A DNA stretch of 64,000 nucleotides from Planotetraspora mira. GTDB lineage: Bacteria > Actinomycetota > Actinomycetes > Streptosporangiales > Streptosporangiaceae. The position numbers were made by a program, and so were the translations under genes. Positions 24,566 to 34,008 of the stretch are shown piece by piece. Every line of letters starts with the position of its first letter. Within the stretch, counting starts at the first letter, position 1. Below the pieces are notes generated by a model, which was not told the origin of the DNA, searched no databases, and was given only the letters and a program-made list of their open reading frames with translations. The DNA lies in the NCBI RefSeq assembly GCF_016863275.1, contig NZ_BOOO01000040.1, positions 62,001-126,000 on the forward strand, read 5' to 3'.

Positions 24566-25876
24566 ATGATCGGGCAGGAATCCCTCAAAACGGGCGGATA
24601 CGCCCGCGGGCGGCGACGCTACCAGGTTCGCCGGCGTGGCCACAGACGACGGATGGTGCCGATGTGGGTCGCCGCTCTCATCGTGCTGATCTCTGCCTGC
24701 TCGGGCGGCGGGTCACAGGGGGCGTCCACCGACGACCTACTGGTGGTGGTCAGCGCGCCGATGTCCACAGAGCCGTGGATCGACGCCTTCATCGAACGAG
24801 GGGCGCGGCTCGCGATCGACGAGCTCAACGCGCACGGCGGGGTCACCACCTCGTCCGGATCGCGCCGGGTCAGGCTGACTGTGCTCGACAACGCCGGGTC
24901 GCCGGCACAGGCCGCGGCGAACGCCCGCAAGGCGGTCGACGACCACGCGGCCGTTCTGCTCACCGACGGGACCGGCGCGGCCTCCGTCGCGCCGATCACC
25001 GACGCCGCGCACCTGCCGGTCTTCATCTGCTTCGAAGGCGGCGAGGCGCTGATCGACCCGTCCCGCTGGCCGAGCCTTTTCCGCATGGCGCCGGCCAATA
25101 AGCCGATGGCGCGCCGGCTCGCCGACTACATCGCGAACAGCCGCCCCAAAGTCGGCGTGATCAGTGACGACTCGACGTACGGAGAGCAGGGCCGGGAGGC
25201 GCTGCTACAGGCCTTCAAGATCGACGAGGTGGAGGTGGTGGCGGATCAGAAGGCGCCGGCACGCTCCCCCGACCTGACGACGCAGGTGCTGGCCGCACGG
25301 CAGGCGGGTGCCGACAAGCTCGTGGTGTGGGCGAGCGCGAGCGACGTGATCGCGGCCATCCAGGCCGTCCACGCGCTGGGCTGGAAGGTGCCCGTCTACA
25401 CCGGGCCCACCGGTGAGGACCCGCTGATCCGTCAGCGCCTCGCCGAGCATCCGGAATGGCTCGACCAGGTCACCTTCGTCTCATTCCGGATGACCAGCGA
25501 GGTCGGGCCGGGGCCGTTCGAGCAGTTCCGCGCCGGCTACGAGGCGAAGATGGGCGTCGATCTGGTCGGTGTCCGCCAGGACGGCAAGCAGGTCGTGCAG
25601 CCGCCGGACTGGCCGATGTTCTCCTACGACGCGGTTCACCTGGTCGCCGCATCGCTCAGCGAGAGCGGCGCGCCAGGCGAGCCGCTCATGGAGGCCCTGA
25701 ACAAGATCAGCATCACCGGCGCCAACGGCGACTACCGCGGCTACGCGGCCGACCAGCACGAGGGGGTGAACCCCAGCGACATGTACTTCGCCCGGTTCCA
25801 CGGCTTCGTCTTCGAACCCGTCGGCGACGACCCGCTCTCCGACACCATCCCCTCGGTGCACCAGTTGCAGGACTGA
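24566..25876 (+). CDS. periplasmic-binding-protein type 1 lipoprotein, branched-chain amino acid type
   Basis: 436 residues. Basic N-region, membrane segment and lipobox LISAC, then a Leu/Ile/Val-binding fold (LAIDELNAHGGV, VAPITDAAHLPVFICFEG, PKVGVISDDSTYGEQGREAL). It should present a ligand to the permease encoded convergently at 25932-29357, which lacks another binding protein nearby. Start 24566 gives a long Arg-rich leader; ATG 24653 is an alternative. Confidence 0.88.
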   Translation: MIGQESLKTGGYARGRRRYQVRRRGHRRRMVPMWVAALIVLISACSGGGSQGASTDDLLVVVSAPMSTEPWIDAFIERGARLAIDELNAHGGVTTSSGSRRVRLTVLDNAGSPAQAAANARKAVDDHAAVLLTDGTGAASVAPITDAAHLPVFICFEGGEALIDPSRWPSLFRMAPANKPMARRLADYIANSRPKVGVISDDSTYGEQGREALLQAFKIDEVEVVADQKAPARSPDLTTQVLAARQAGADKLVVWASASDVIAAIQAVHALGWKVPVYTGPTGEDPLIRQRLAEHPEWLDQVTFVSFRMTSEVGPGPFEQFRAGYEAKMGVDLVGVRQDGKQVVQPPDWPMFSYDAVHLVAASLSESGAPGEPLMEALNKISITGANGDYRGYAADQHEGVNPSDMYFARFHGFVFEPVGDDPLSDTIPSVHQLQD

Positions 25877-25931
25877 CGCCCGTCACCACGGGGACGCATA
25901 TCGGGGCCTCCGGGAAACGAGGCGGCTCACT

Positions 25932-26654
25932 TCAGGGGTTGCCGTCGCCGAAGTACATCCGGCCGATCCGCGGGTCGGCCGCCACCGTCGCGGTGGACCC
26001 GCTGAGGATCACGTGACCTTCCTGCAGCACGACAAGCCGATCGGCGAGCCGCAAAGCCAGCTGAAGGTGTTGCTCGATGAGCAGAACGGCCGTGCCCATG
26101 GCCCGGATGGCGGCGATGTCCTCGGCGAGCGCGGCGATCGACGCAGGAGCCAGACCAGCCGACGGTTCGTCGAGGACCAGCAGCGAGGGGTCCGACATGA
26201 GGCCGCGGCCGATGACGAGCATCTGCTGCTCTCCGCCGGACAGGCTGCCGGCGCGCTGCCCGCGCCGCTCCGCCAGCCGCGGAAAGGTCCGGTAGACGCC
26301 CTCTCGGCGCTCGGCGACGACGTACTTCCTACGGCTGTCGAGATAGCCGCCGAGGGTCAGGTTCTCCTCGACGGTGAGACTGGGGAAGACGCGTCTGCCG
26401 TCGGGCACGTGGCTCAGTCCCCCCTGGACGATCCGCCGAGGGTCACACCGGGTGATGTCCCGGCCGTCGAACATCACCTCGCCCGAGCTCGGCCGATGCA
26501 GGCCCGACACCGCACGGGCGACGGTCGTCTTACCCGCGCCGTTGCCGCCGAGCAACGCGACGATCTCGCCGCGCTCGACGTGAAAGGACACGTCGTCCAG
26601 CACCGGTGCGGCGCCGTGGCGGGCGCACAGTCCGCGAATGTCGAGCAGCGCCAC
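25932..26654 (-). CDS. livF: LivF-type ABC importer ATPase
   Basis: 240 residues: Walker A GGNGAGKTT, LTVEENLTLGGYLDSR, signature LSGGEQQML, Walker B LLVLDEPSAGLAP and switch His in IEQHLQLAL, all intact. GTG 26654 has GGAGA upstream and is 19 bp after the LivM-LivG gene. It powers the HAAT-family uptake system with the fused partner. Confidence 0.92.
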   Translation of the reverse strand: MALLDIRGLCARHGAAPVLDDVSFHVERGEIVALLGGNGAGKTTVARAVSGLHRPSSGEVMFDGRDITRCDPRRIVQGGLSHVPDGRRVFPSLTVEENLTLGGYLDSRRKYVVAERREGVYRTFPRLAERRGQRAGSLSGGEQQMLVIGRGLMSDPSLLVLDEPSAGLAPASIAALAEDIAAIRAMGTAVLLIEQHLQLALRLADRLVVLQEGHVILSGSTATVAADPRIGRMYFGDGNP

Positions 26655-26673
26655 GCGGTCTCCTCTCAGCACG

Positions 26674-28404
26674 TCAGGCGCGGGTGGACGACGGATCGGC
26701 ATCGCCGAGGTAGATCCGGCGTACCGCGGGATCGGCGGCCGTCGACTCGGGGGTTCCGCTCGCCAGCACCCGGCCGCGGTCCAGAACGGTGATCCTGTCG
26801 GCGACGCCGTACACCAGCGCCAGATCATGTTCGACCAGCAGGACGGCCACGCCGCCTGCCGCGAGGCGACGCAGGACACGGGTCAGGGCGGCTCGTTCCG
26901 GCCCGGTCATGCCGACGGCCGGTTCGTCGAGCAGGAGTACGTGTGACCCGGTCGCGACGGCCCGGGCCACCTGCAGGAGACGCCGTTCGCCGGCGCCGAG
27001 CGCCCCCGGGCGGTTGAACGCGCGCTGGGCGAGTTCCGTCACATGCAGCGCCCTCCATGCCTCGCGGTCGGCGATGTCGGCGTGGTCCTGCATCGACGCA
27101 CTTCCGAAAAGGTGCCGGACGGCGGCGAACGGCACCGGTGTTCCTCCGCGCACCCCAAGCAGCACCTGACGGTGAGGACAGAGCCGCTCCAGACCGACGG
27201 TGCGCTGGAACGTCCGGGTCACTCCCCTCCTGACCATCTCGAACTGGCCGGCCCCGGTGACGTCGGTCTCCTCCAGCAGAATCCGGCCGCCCTTGGGACG
27301 CAGAGCGCCGGCGAGGGCGCGTAAGGCCGTCGTCTTGCCGCTGCCGTTGGGGCCGATGAGCGCGTGGACCTCTCCGGCTCGCACCTCCAAGTCCACTCCC
27401 GTGAGGATGTCCGTCTCCCCGATACCGACGTCCAGCCCCTGGGCGGCCAACACCACCCCCTCCCGGGAAGCGGTGCGGGTGGCGGATTCCCCGGAATGTT
27501 CCACCGGTTCACGCGGGCGCTCCGCCCGCTCGGGCCACCGGGCCGCCAGCCGTTCGATCGGCTCGCGGAGGAAGGGAACCGCGACCAGCGCCAAGGCGGT
27601 GAGCACGCCACCGGACGCCTCGGCCGGCAGACCCACCGCACCGGCGAGCGCGTCGCCCAGCGGTGGAATCACGGCGATCACGAGCAGGCCGAGCACCGGC
27701 CCCCACAGCCGTGCCGTACCCCCGATCAGCGCCGCCACGAACAACTGGAGGGACAGCAATGGCGAGACGTCGGATGGGGCCGCCACCCCGAGCAGCACGG
27801 TGATGCCCGCGCCGGACACCGCCGCGATGGCCGCGGTCGTGGCGAAGAGAGCAGCCCTGCGGCGAAGCACCGGCACCCCGAGGGACGTGGCCAGCGCGGG
27901 AGCCTCGCGAAGGGCCGCCCAGTCCAGGCCGGCCGGGCCGCGGGTCAGCCGGGCCACGGCGGCCAGTGACAGCAGGCACAGCGTTCCCGCCACGGCGACG
28001 TGCGCCCACGGGGTGAGAGTGACGGTCACGCCGAAGAACGGTGAGTTCAGGCGGGTCGGTGTCGGGCGAACCAGCCCCTGGCTCCCACCGGACACCGCGG
28101 GAAACGCACGGAGCAACGCGTACACGAGCCAGGCGAACGCCCATGTCGACAACGCGACCTCCGCGCCGCGCAGACGAGCCGTGAGCAGGCCGACCAGGTA
28201 GCCGGCGCACGCCGCGATCGCGGCGGCGGCGAGCACGGCCGCCGCGAGCGGCAATCCGGCGCGTTCCAGATGCACGACACCGAAACCGCCCACGGCCAGG
28301 AACGCGCCTTGGCACAGGACGGGTTGCCCTCCGTACGAGACGGACAGCGCGAGCCCCAGCACGGCGATCAACAGGTACAGATGGTGTGCCAGCTCGACCG
28401 TCAT
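26674..28404 (-). CDS. LivM-LivG fusion (permease joined to ATPase)
   Basis: 576 residues. Residues 1-290 are a LivM-type permease with about nine helices; residues about 320-570 are a LivG-type ATPase: Walker A GPNGSGKTT, TRTFQRTVGL, Walker B VLLLDEPAVGM, switch HDLALVYG. The ABC signature is LGAGERRLL rather than LSGGQ, so this site may be degenerate. ATG 28404 overlaps the livH stop (ATGA), so translation is coupled. Confidence 0.9.
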   Translation of the reverse strand: MTVELAHHLYLLIAVLGLALSVSYGGQPVLCQGAFLAVGGFGVVHLERAGLPLAAAVLAAAAIAACAGYLVGLLTARLRGAEVALSTWAFAWLVYALLRAFPAVSGGSQGLVRPTPTRLNSPFFGVTVTLTPWAHVAVAGTLCLLSLAAVARLTRGPAGLDWAALREAPALATSLGVPVLRRRAALFATTAAIAAVSGAGITVLLGVAAPSDVSPLLSLQLFVAALIGGTARLWGPVLGLLVIAVIPPLGDALAGAVGLPAEASGGVLTALALVAVPFLREPIERLAARWPERAERPREPVEHSGESATRTASREGVVLAAQGLDVGIGETDILTGVDLEVRAGEVHALIGPNGSGKTTALRALAGALRPKGGRILLEETDVTGAGQFEMVRRGVTRTFQRTVGLERLCPHRQVLLGVRGGTPVPFAAVRHLFGSASMQDHADIADREAWRALHVTELAQRAFNRPGALGAGERRLLQVARAVATGSHVLLLDEPAVGMTGPERAALTRVLRRLAAGGVAVLLVEHDLALVYGVADRITVLDRGRVLASGTPESTAADPAVRRIYLGDADPSSTRA

Positions 28405-29357
28405 TCCGGGTCCTCACGCAGCGGCGATCGCAGGCCCCGCCGTCCGAGGGCGAGCACGATCAGCAGGATGGTCAGCGGTACCACGTCGGCGTAGTGGGGG
28501 CCGAGAACGCTCGATGCGACGACGAACGACTCGATCACGCCGAGCGCCAGCCCTCCGGCCAGCGCGCCACGCACCGATCCCAGGCCGCCCACCAGCGCAG
28601 CCGCCATCGCCTTGAGGCCGAGGACGACGCCGTCGTCGACACCGAGCGAACGGTCTGGGGAGATCAGAAGCCCCGCCAGACCCGCCAGCGCGCCGGCCAC
28701 CACGAAAGCGACGAGCACCAGCCGCCGCACCGGGAGCCCGAGCAGCGCGGCGGCGGTGGGGTCCTCGCTGACCGCCTTCATCGCCGTGCCGACCGAGGTG
28801 AGTACGAGCAGCCGCTCGACCAGGATCCCCACGGCCAACCCGATCCCTATGACCCCGAGAGCGCGCACCGACACCGTTTCTCCCCCGGGCAGTTGCAGCA
28901 CTCCTGAAGGCGTCAGGCTGCCCAGGCGCAACGGATCCGGGACCGCGTACGCGTCCTGCGTGAGCACCAGCCCGAGAACCTCCCGGATCAGCAGGCCGGC
29001 GGCCAGGCCACCCGCCACCCAGCCCAAGACGTCCCCGCGGGTGGACCGGTGCCCGACTCCCGGCAGGAAGGGCCGTACGGCGACGAGGTAAACGCCCGCC
29101 GACAGTGCCGCTCCCGCGGCGACGATCAGCACCGCCAGCCCGACGGAGTGCACCATGTCCAGGGCCGCCGCCACCGGCGTGGTCCCGAGCACCACCAGCA
29201 CACCGATGAACACGCCGCCGACCACGAGATCGCCGTGCGCGAAAGAGATCACGCCGGTCAGCCGGTAGACGAGACTGAACCCCATCGCGATCAAGCCGTA
29301 GGCCGTACCCAGGGCCAACCCGCTCAGGATCGCCTGCAGCGCCACCCCTCCGCTCAC
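28401..29357 (-). CDS. livH: LivH-type ABC importer permease
   Basis: 318 residues, about eight helices with the family start LSGLALGTAYGLIAMGFSLV and GVISFAHGDLVVGG, and the cytoplasmic coupling loop VGTAMKAVSEDPTAAALLGL. First gene of the livH-livMG-livF operon. Imports branched-chain amino acids, amides or related compounds; specificity is not deducible. Confidence 0.92.
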   Translation of the reverse strand: MSGGVALQAILSGLALGTAYGLIAMGFSLVYRLTGVISFAHGDLVVGGVFIGVLVVLGTTPVAAALDMVHSVGLAVLIVAAGAALSAGVYLVAVRPFLPGVGHRSTRGDVLGWVAGGLAAGLLIREVLGLVLTQDAYAVPDPLRLGSLTPSGVLQLPGGETVSVRALGVIGIGLAVGILVERLLVLTSVGTAMKAVSEDPTAAALLGLPVRRLVLVAFVVAGALAGLAGLLISPDRSLGVDDGVVLGLKAMAAALVGGLGSVRGALAGGLALGVIESFVVASSVLGPHYADVVPLTILLIVLALGRRGLRSPLREDPE

Positions 29358-29815
29358 CGAGCGCCATCCTCAGTGAGCGGCGAGCCAGATGAGTGATAAC
29401 AGGAGATGTCGATGCACCCTTCGTCAGTCTTTGGAGGGGGATCTTATAGCCCGGTGACCGGTGCTCTGGGAACCGCAGTCGCCGTCGCAGCAGCACCCGG
29501 AAGGCCGGGGAACGCGACACTGCTCAGCACATCGCTGATCGGGTCCACGGGCCGCTCGGGCAGGGGCTTCGCGAGTGGTGTCGGGAGCTGCGAGTGCGAG
29601 GCCGGCTGGGGGGCGGCCCAACGAGCGCGCCGACGCCTCGCAGGCGGGCACCCGCGTGCGGTGCTCCTGCAGCGGATGTTTCCCGGCGCGCGGGTTGACC
29701 CGATCGCGCATCACCGAGCCCATCGGCTGCACGCGTTCGCCACCTCCGGCTGGGAGAGCGCCACACCGCCGGATTCATCGGTGGCCAAGCACGTAGCGAG
29801 CCGCACAACGCAAAA

Positions 29816-29848
29816 GGCGCCCGCCCGGTCCGAAGACCAGGCGGGCGC
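29816..29848. terminator. GC-rich hairpin, probable terminator
   Basis: GGCGCCCGCCCGGT and ACCAGGCGGGCGCC pair at 13 of 14 positions around a short loop, preceded by CAAAA. It probably marks the end of a lost plus-strand gene, such as an integrase. Confidence 0.55.
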
Positions 29849-29867
29849 CATCGATGAAGCAGACATC

Positions 29868-29893
29868 GGCTACGCGCATGACGTGTGGTCCCC
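29868..29893. repeat. att-arm repeat, copy B (partial)
   Basis: GGCTACGCGCATGACGTGTG then GTCCCC is identical to the right end of copy C (63112-63137) and close to copy A. A second GTGGTCCCCAC follows. A tRNA-Pro fragment lies about 950 bp further on. Confidence 0.55.
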
Positions 29894-30025
29894 ACGTGGT
29901 CCCCACCGTGCCGGCCAACGTGCGGGCCTGCGTCCGTCACCCGCAGGCGTCTCACGGCCCAGTCGGGGCCCCGCATCCGTCGGGGTCGCCGGACTCTGAC
30001 CAGCTGCGAAGATGGCCTCGTGGAT

Positions 30026-30580
30026 ATGGACAAGATTCGTTTTCACGTCGAGGAGATGTCCCGGCTGTTCGGTGTCAAGCCCCCTGAGGTCATCCATGGC
30101 ACGCCGCCAGAAGGAGCGGACTGCATTCTGAGAAGACTCGGGAAGAGCTCAGTGATCGTCATCGGAGATACTTTCGACGCGTTGCCAGAGCGTTTACAGG
30201 ATGCGGATATCGCGTGGCTTGTCGCGGCATCCGATCGCGAACGTTCCCGTAAGGACGGTGTATCCATCAGGCGCGCCCTTGTCATAGGCCTTGTGGTCGG
30301 CACCCTGGTGGCCCCGTTTGTCATCCTGTTCGACTCGTTCATCCCGGCTGTCGTCGCAATCGTGGCGGTCGTCATCGTGATGAGTCCGTACGCCTTGAGG
30401 CAGCGGATATATGGGCTGGACCGCAGGGTGGCGAAGGTCTGCGGAGAGGAGATGGTTCGTCACTTCTTCGACTACTGGCAGGAACACCCTCCTCAGATGC
30501 GGGGTCTCTATCGACTCGTGATGAAGCTCCAGCCGTCCTTGGCGAAACGAGCCGCTCGGCTGGCGTCCGCGAACCTGTAA
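30026..30580 (+). CDS. membrane protein, possibly degenerate M48-peptidase-like
   Basis: 184 residues. The N-terminal part (MSRLFGVKPPEVIHGTPPEG, SSVIVIGDTFDALPERLQDA, DIAWLVAASDRERS) follows the order of M48 peptidases up to the helix that should carry HExxH, where SDRER stands instead. Two membrane helices (about 95-140) and a basic C-terminus follow. Without zinc ligands it cannot be an active metallopeptidase. GTG 30020 is an alternative start. Confidence 0.55.
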   Translation: MDKIRFHVEEMSRLFGVKPPEVIHGTPPEGADCILRRLGKSSVIVIGDTFDALPERLQDADIAWLVAASDRERSRKDGVSIRRALVIGLVVGTLVAPFVILFDSFIPAVVAIVAVVIVMSPYALRQRIYGLDRRVAKVCGEEMVRHFFDYWQEHPPQMRGLYRLVMKLQPSLAKRAARLASANL

Positions 30581-31197
30581 ACCCCGGAGGCGGTGCAAAC
30601 CACGGGATCGCCGAACTCCGATCCCGAACCTGGCCCGGCCCCGACACGTCAGGCGCACACAGCCGCCCGAGGGGGCCGGGTTGAACAGCCTCGTCCGCGC
30701 GAGACTCAAAGGAATACGGCGGCAATCGCCATGACAGCTCTTGACCGGCAGTCAAGCAACGCCATCAGCCGGACGCAAGATGATCGTGGTCCTCAAGACG
30801 CCGAAAGGGCCGGCCCGATCAATCGGATCAGCCCTCTGAGCTGCGTCGGGACGACAGGATTTGACCCTGCGACCCCTTGACGTGGCCGCGGTATCAAGGG
30901 GCGTCGTCCTGGTGGCCTCGCCGCCTGCGGCAGTGCCATCTCATCTGCTCTCGCGGATTGATCCGCATAACGCTTGATCCCAAGTTCCGGGCGGGATCGG
31001 TGCGGATCGTCAAGGAGACCGACCCGATCTGCCCTTCTGGCCAGGGCACTGGGACAGGGGTGACAAGGGTTGGCCACGCGGCGCTCGAATGCTCACCTGC
31101 CGGGAATCAATGGGTTACTCGTCCATCGCCTGCAAGCCGCGATCAATGGGGCGAGTTCAGCTCGTGGTAGGCCTAACCGAGTACGGGGAGATCTGAG
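30581..31197. other. gene-free stretch around a tRNA-Pro fragment
   Basis: Contains the tRNA-Pro 3' fragment at 30846-30880 and otherwise no supported gene. GGGGAG immediately before TTG 31198 is the RBS of the next gene. Confidence 0.5.
30846..30880 (-). other. diverged tRNA-Pro 3'-end fragment
   Basis: The minus strand reads TCAAGGGGTCGCAGGGTCAA then ATCCTGTCGTCCCGA, the T-arm to acceptor end of a tRNA-Pro. TTC of the T loop has become GTC and no CCA or anticodon arm is attached. Same orientation as the fragment at 16920-16965. Confidence 0.6.
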
Positions 31198-32118
31198 TTG
31201 CGCCGAGTCGGCCTCATCATCACCACCGCCCTGGCTGCCATGGCGGTAGGTGCGAGCACAGCGGCCGCCGATCCTTCAACGGTGATCGGCGTCGCCCACC
31301 GCGGAGCGTCGGCGTACGCGCCCGAGAACACCGTCGCGGCCTTCAAGCTGGCCGCCGAACAGGGCGCGGACATGTTCGAACTCGACGTTCAGGAGACCAA
31401 GGACCACAAGCTGGTCCTGATGCACGACACGACGCTGAACCGCACCACCGACGCGGAAAAGGTCTTTCCCAACCGGAACTCCTGGAAGGTGGGCGACCTG
31501 ACCCTCGCGCAGATCCGCAAGCTCGACGCCGGTTCGTGGGCCGACACCGATTACGAGGGCGAACCGGTGCCCACCCTTGGCGAGGCGCTGCGCGCGATGC
31601 AGGGAAGCGGGCTCGACCTGCGGCTGGAGATCAAGTCCCCGCACCTCTACCCGGGCATCGAGGGCCGCGTCGCCAGCAAGCTGCGCCGCAACTCCTCGTG
31701 GCTCAGCGGGAGCAGGCTCGTCCTCCAGTCGTTCGACTGGGACTCCATGCGTACCTTCAACAAGGAACTGCCCCAGGTGCCGATCGGCCTGCTCGGCACA
31801 CCGGAGACCGCGGATCTCGACGACCTCGCCAAGTTCGCCGACGAGATCAACCCGCCGTACGCCGACGTAACCCCCTCATACGTCAAGTGCGTACACGACA
31901 ACGGCATGAAGATCTTCACCTGGACCGTGAACGACCCCGACGACATGAGCCGCATGACCTCCTACGGCGTAGACGGCATCATCACCAACAAGCCAGACGT
32001 ACTGAGCGAGCTGGCCGCCACTCCGGACCAGCGCGCCGGCAACGAGAAAGCCGACGACGAGTCCTTCGAGAAGCTGACCACCGTGGACGAGATCAACATG
32101 TATCAGCGCGCCGCCTGA
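31198..32118 (+). CDS. secreted glycerophosphodiester phosphodiesterase
   Basis: 306 residues: signal peptide (IITTALAAMAVGASTAAA), then GDPD fold with H34/R35 (AHRGAS), E43 (PENT), E61/D63 (FELDVQ) and H76 (MHDTTLNRTT), i.e. the complete metal and catalytic set. Cleaves glycerophosphodiesters outside the cell to glycerol-3-phosphate and alcohol, likely for phosphate or lipid-head-group scavenging. TTG 31198 with GGGGAG upstream; the C-terminal ~30 residues are an acidic extension. Confidence 0.92.
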   Translation: MRRVGLIITTALAAMAVGASTAAADPSTVIGVAHRGASAYAPENTVAAFKLAAEQGADMFELDVQETKDHKLVLMHDTTLNRTTDAEKVFPNRNSWKVGDLTLAQIRKLDAGSWADTDYEGEPVPTLGEALRAMQGSGLDLRLEIKSPHLYPGIEGRVASKLRRNSSWLSGSRLVLQSFDWDSMRTFNKELPQVPIGLLGTPETADLDDLAKFADEINPPYADVTPSYVKCVHDNGMKIFTWTVNDPDDMSRMTSYGVDGIITNKPDVLSELAATPDQRAGNEKADDESFEKLTTVDEINMYQRAA

Positions 32119-32273
32119 CCGGAGTCCTCAGTGCCCGCCTCCCTGGCTCGGCGGGGCCGGCCCCACGGGCGCCGTCGGCCCAGGTCCACAGGGCGAACAT
32201 GTGCCGTTCGGGCAGGTACGTGGCCTGACTGTCCGACGGCGCCTCGGGGAGTTTCTGCCTGGTTCCCATGGCT

Positions 32274-33905
32274 TCAGCGGGTGCCCACCTCGTCGCCTTC
32301 GCGGGCGGTCAGGTCCTCGGCCCCAGCCCCGGGGGCCGTCTCGTCCGCGATCGGGCTGCCGTCCCGCGCGGGCTCCGGCTCGCCCCCGGCAGCCGCGGGC
32401 TTGCGGATCGCGCGCAGGGCGAGCAGCAGCACGGCCGCGCCGAAGAGCGCGATGAACATGATCCAGACCGCGCCGACATGCATGGCGTGGACGAACGCGT
32501 CGTCGGCGGCGTGCCCGAGCGCGGGCAGGTGGGACGTGGTGGCGACGTGCCGCGCCTGTTCGGCGGAGACCCGCGCCTGCTCCCGTACCGGTCCGGGGAC
32601 ACCGTCCAGCGACGGCTCGATCGCGCGTCGGTACACGATCGACATGATCGTGCCGCCGACGGCGATACCGATCACACTGCCGGTCTGGCGCACGGTGTTG
32701 GTGACGGCCGACCCGGCACCGGCCCGCTCCAGCGGCAGCGTGCTGATCAGCGCCGCGGTCACCGGGCCGAGCACCATGCCGATGGACAGGCCCTGGACCA
32801 GCAGCACGACCTCGATCCAGACGAGGGGCGTGCCCAGTCCGAAGAGCCCGTACGCGCCCATGGTCAGTGCCGCGACGATCAGCGCCGGCACGGCGACGAG
32901 CCGCAGCGACCAGCGGTGCACCAGGCGGGCGCCGACGGGCGCGCCGAAGATCGCGCCGAGCGCGGTCGGGAGGCCGGCCAGGCCCGCCTCGATCGGCGAG
33001 TAGCCGCGCGCGCCCTGCAGGTAGAACGCGTTGTAGAAGGTGACCGCGGATATGGCGAACAGGAGCAGGCCGAGCGCCGCGTTGCCGCCGCCGAACGCGC
33101 GCTGGGCGAGCAGCCGGGGATCAAAGCTCGGCATCTTGCTGCGCAGTTCGACGCGGACGAACACGGTCAGCAGGATCAGTCCGACGACGATCGGCGCCCA
33201 GACGTCCGTACGGCCCCAGGCCGCCGCCTGACCCGCGCGGATCAGCCCGTAGGCGAGCGCCGCGAGGCCGGTGATGGACAGCAGCATCCCGGCCGGGTCC
33301 AGCGGTCGCACGACGGGGCTGCGGAAGTTCGGGACCAGCAGGGCGATGCCGATCAGCGCGAGGACCACGACCGGGACGTTGACCAGGAAGACCGAGCCCC
33401 ACCAGAAGTGGTCGAGCAGCACACCGGCGAGCACCGGGCCCACGGCCATGCCGACCCCGGCGGAGGTCGAGGAGATGGCGATCGCGGTCGACCGCGCCGG
33501 GCCGGTGAACGTCCATATGAGGATGGCCAGGTTGGCCGGCATGATCAGCGCGCTGCCGACGCCCATCGCCGCCCGCGCGGCGATGAGCTGCCCCGCGTCC
33601 CCCGCGTACGCTGCCCACACCGAGGACGCGGCGAAGACCACCAAGCCCGTCGCGAGCACGGCCCGGTGGCCGAAGCGGTCGCCCAGCGCACCCGCGGTGA
33701 ACATCAAGGTGGCGAAGGCCAGCGTGTACGAGCCGGTGGCCCACTGCAGCTCGGCCGGGCCGGCGTTCAGCCCACGGACCGGGTCCGCGAGGGTCTCCAG
33801 GGTGGTACTCAGGACGGTGTTGTCCAGCCAGATCAGCAGTGAACACACCATGAGAACGGCAAGAATCAACCGCTGCCTGGAATTCGGCAACGTGGATGTA
33901 GTCAT
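32274..33905 (-). CDS. MFS exporter, DHA2 (14-helix) family
   Basis: 543 residues, about 14 helices, with motif A GALGDRFGHRAVL, motif C-like SAGVGMAVGPVLAGVLLDH and a long cytosolic acidic C-terminus. DHA2 pumps expel drugs or antibiotics with protons. ATG 33905 follows GAAGG. It has a well-formed promoter at 33946-33974 and a 69-bp tandem repeat further upstream, so expression is probably regulated. Confidence 0.9.
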   Translation of the reverse strand: MTTSTLPNSRQRLILAVLMVCSLLIWLDNTVLSTTLETLADPVRGLNAGPAELQWATGSYTLAFATLMFTAGALGDRFGHRAVLATGLVVFAASSVWAAYAGDAGQLIAARAAMGVGSALIMPANLAILIWTFTGPARSTAIAISSTSAGVGMAVGPVLAGVLLDHFWWGSVFLVNVPVVVLALIGIALLVPNFRSPVVRPLDPAGMLLSITGLAALAYGLIRAGQAAAWGRTDVWAPIVVGLILLTVFVRVELRSKMPSFDPRLLAQRAFGGGNAALGLLLFAISAVTFYNAFYLQGARGYSPIEAGLAGLPTALGAIFGAPVGARLVHRWSLRLVAVPALIVAALTMGAYGLFGLGTPLVWIEVVLLVQGLSIGMVLGPVTAALISTLPLERAGAGSAVTNTVRQTGSVIGIAVGGTIMSIVYRRAIEPSLDGVPGPVREQARVSAEQARHVATTSHLPALGHAADDAFVHAMHVGAVWIMFIALFGAAVLLLALRAIRKPAAAGGEPEPARDGSPIADETAPGAGAEDLTAREGDEVGTR

Positions 33906-33945
33906 GAATACCTTCGAATGCGATCTGGAAAAGCTGACGAGCGGG

Positions 33946-33974
33946 ACCGTAGGCAACCATCGGGCGTATGTCAA
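33946..33974 (-). promoter_or_regulatory. sigma70-type promoter of the MFS exporter gene
   Basis: On the minus strand TTGACA (33969-33974), a 17-bp spacer and TACGGT (33946-33951), about 41 bp before the start codon. This is close to the vegetative consensus. Confidence 0.75.
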
Positions 33975-34008
33975 TTCCCGGGTAGCCGGTCACGGTCGGC
34001 GATTTTCC

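Larger units (their letters stand above)
29358..30025. other. gene-free stretch with hairpin and att-like repeat
   Basis: Apart from the hairpin 29816-29848 and repeat B 29868-29893 no coding sequence is supported; frames on both strands are Arg/Pro-rich and lack starts or known patterns. The liv promoter should lie near 29370-29450 on the minus strand but no convincing boxes are seen. Confidence 0.5.

Noticed and set aside
27200-28201. 333-codon plus-strand frame opposite the liv genes
   Set aside because: Ser/Arg/Pro-rich shadow; the minus-strand gene is an evident LivM-LivG fusion.
29885-30025. N-terminal extension of the membrane gene 30026-30580
   Set aside because: The frame runs through att-like repeat sequence; homology-like content begins only at MDKIRF.
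32268-33842. 524-codon plus-strand frame
   Set aside because: Shadow of the DHA2 exporter, composed of Arg/Asp/Gly-rich low-complexity sequence.
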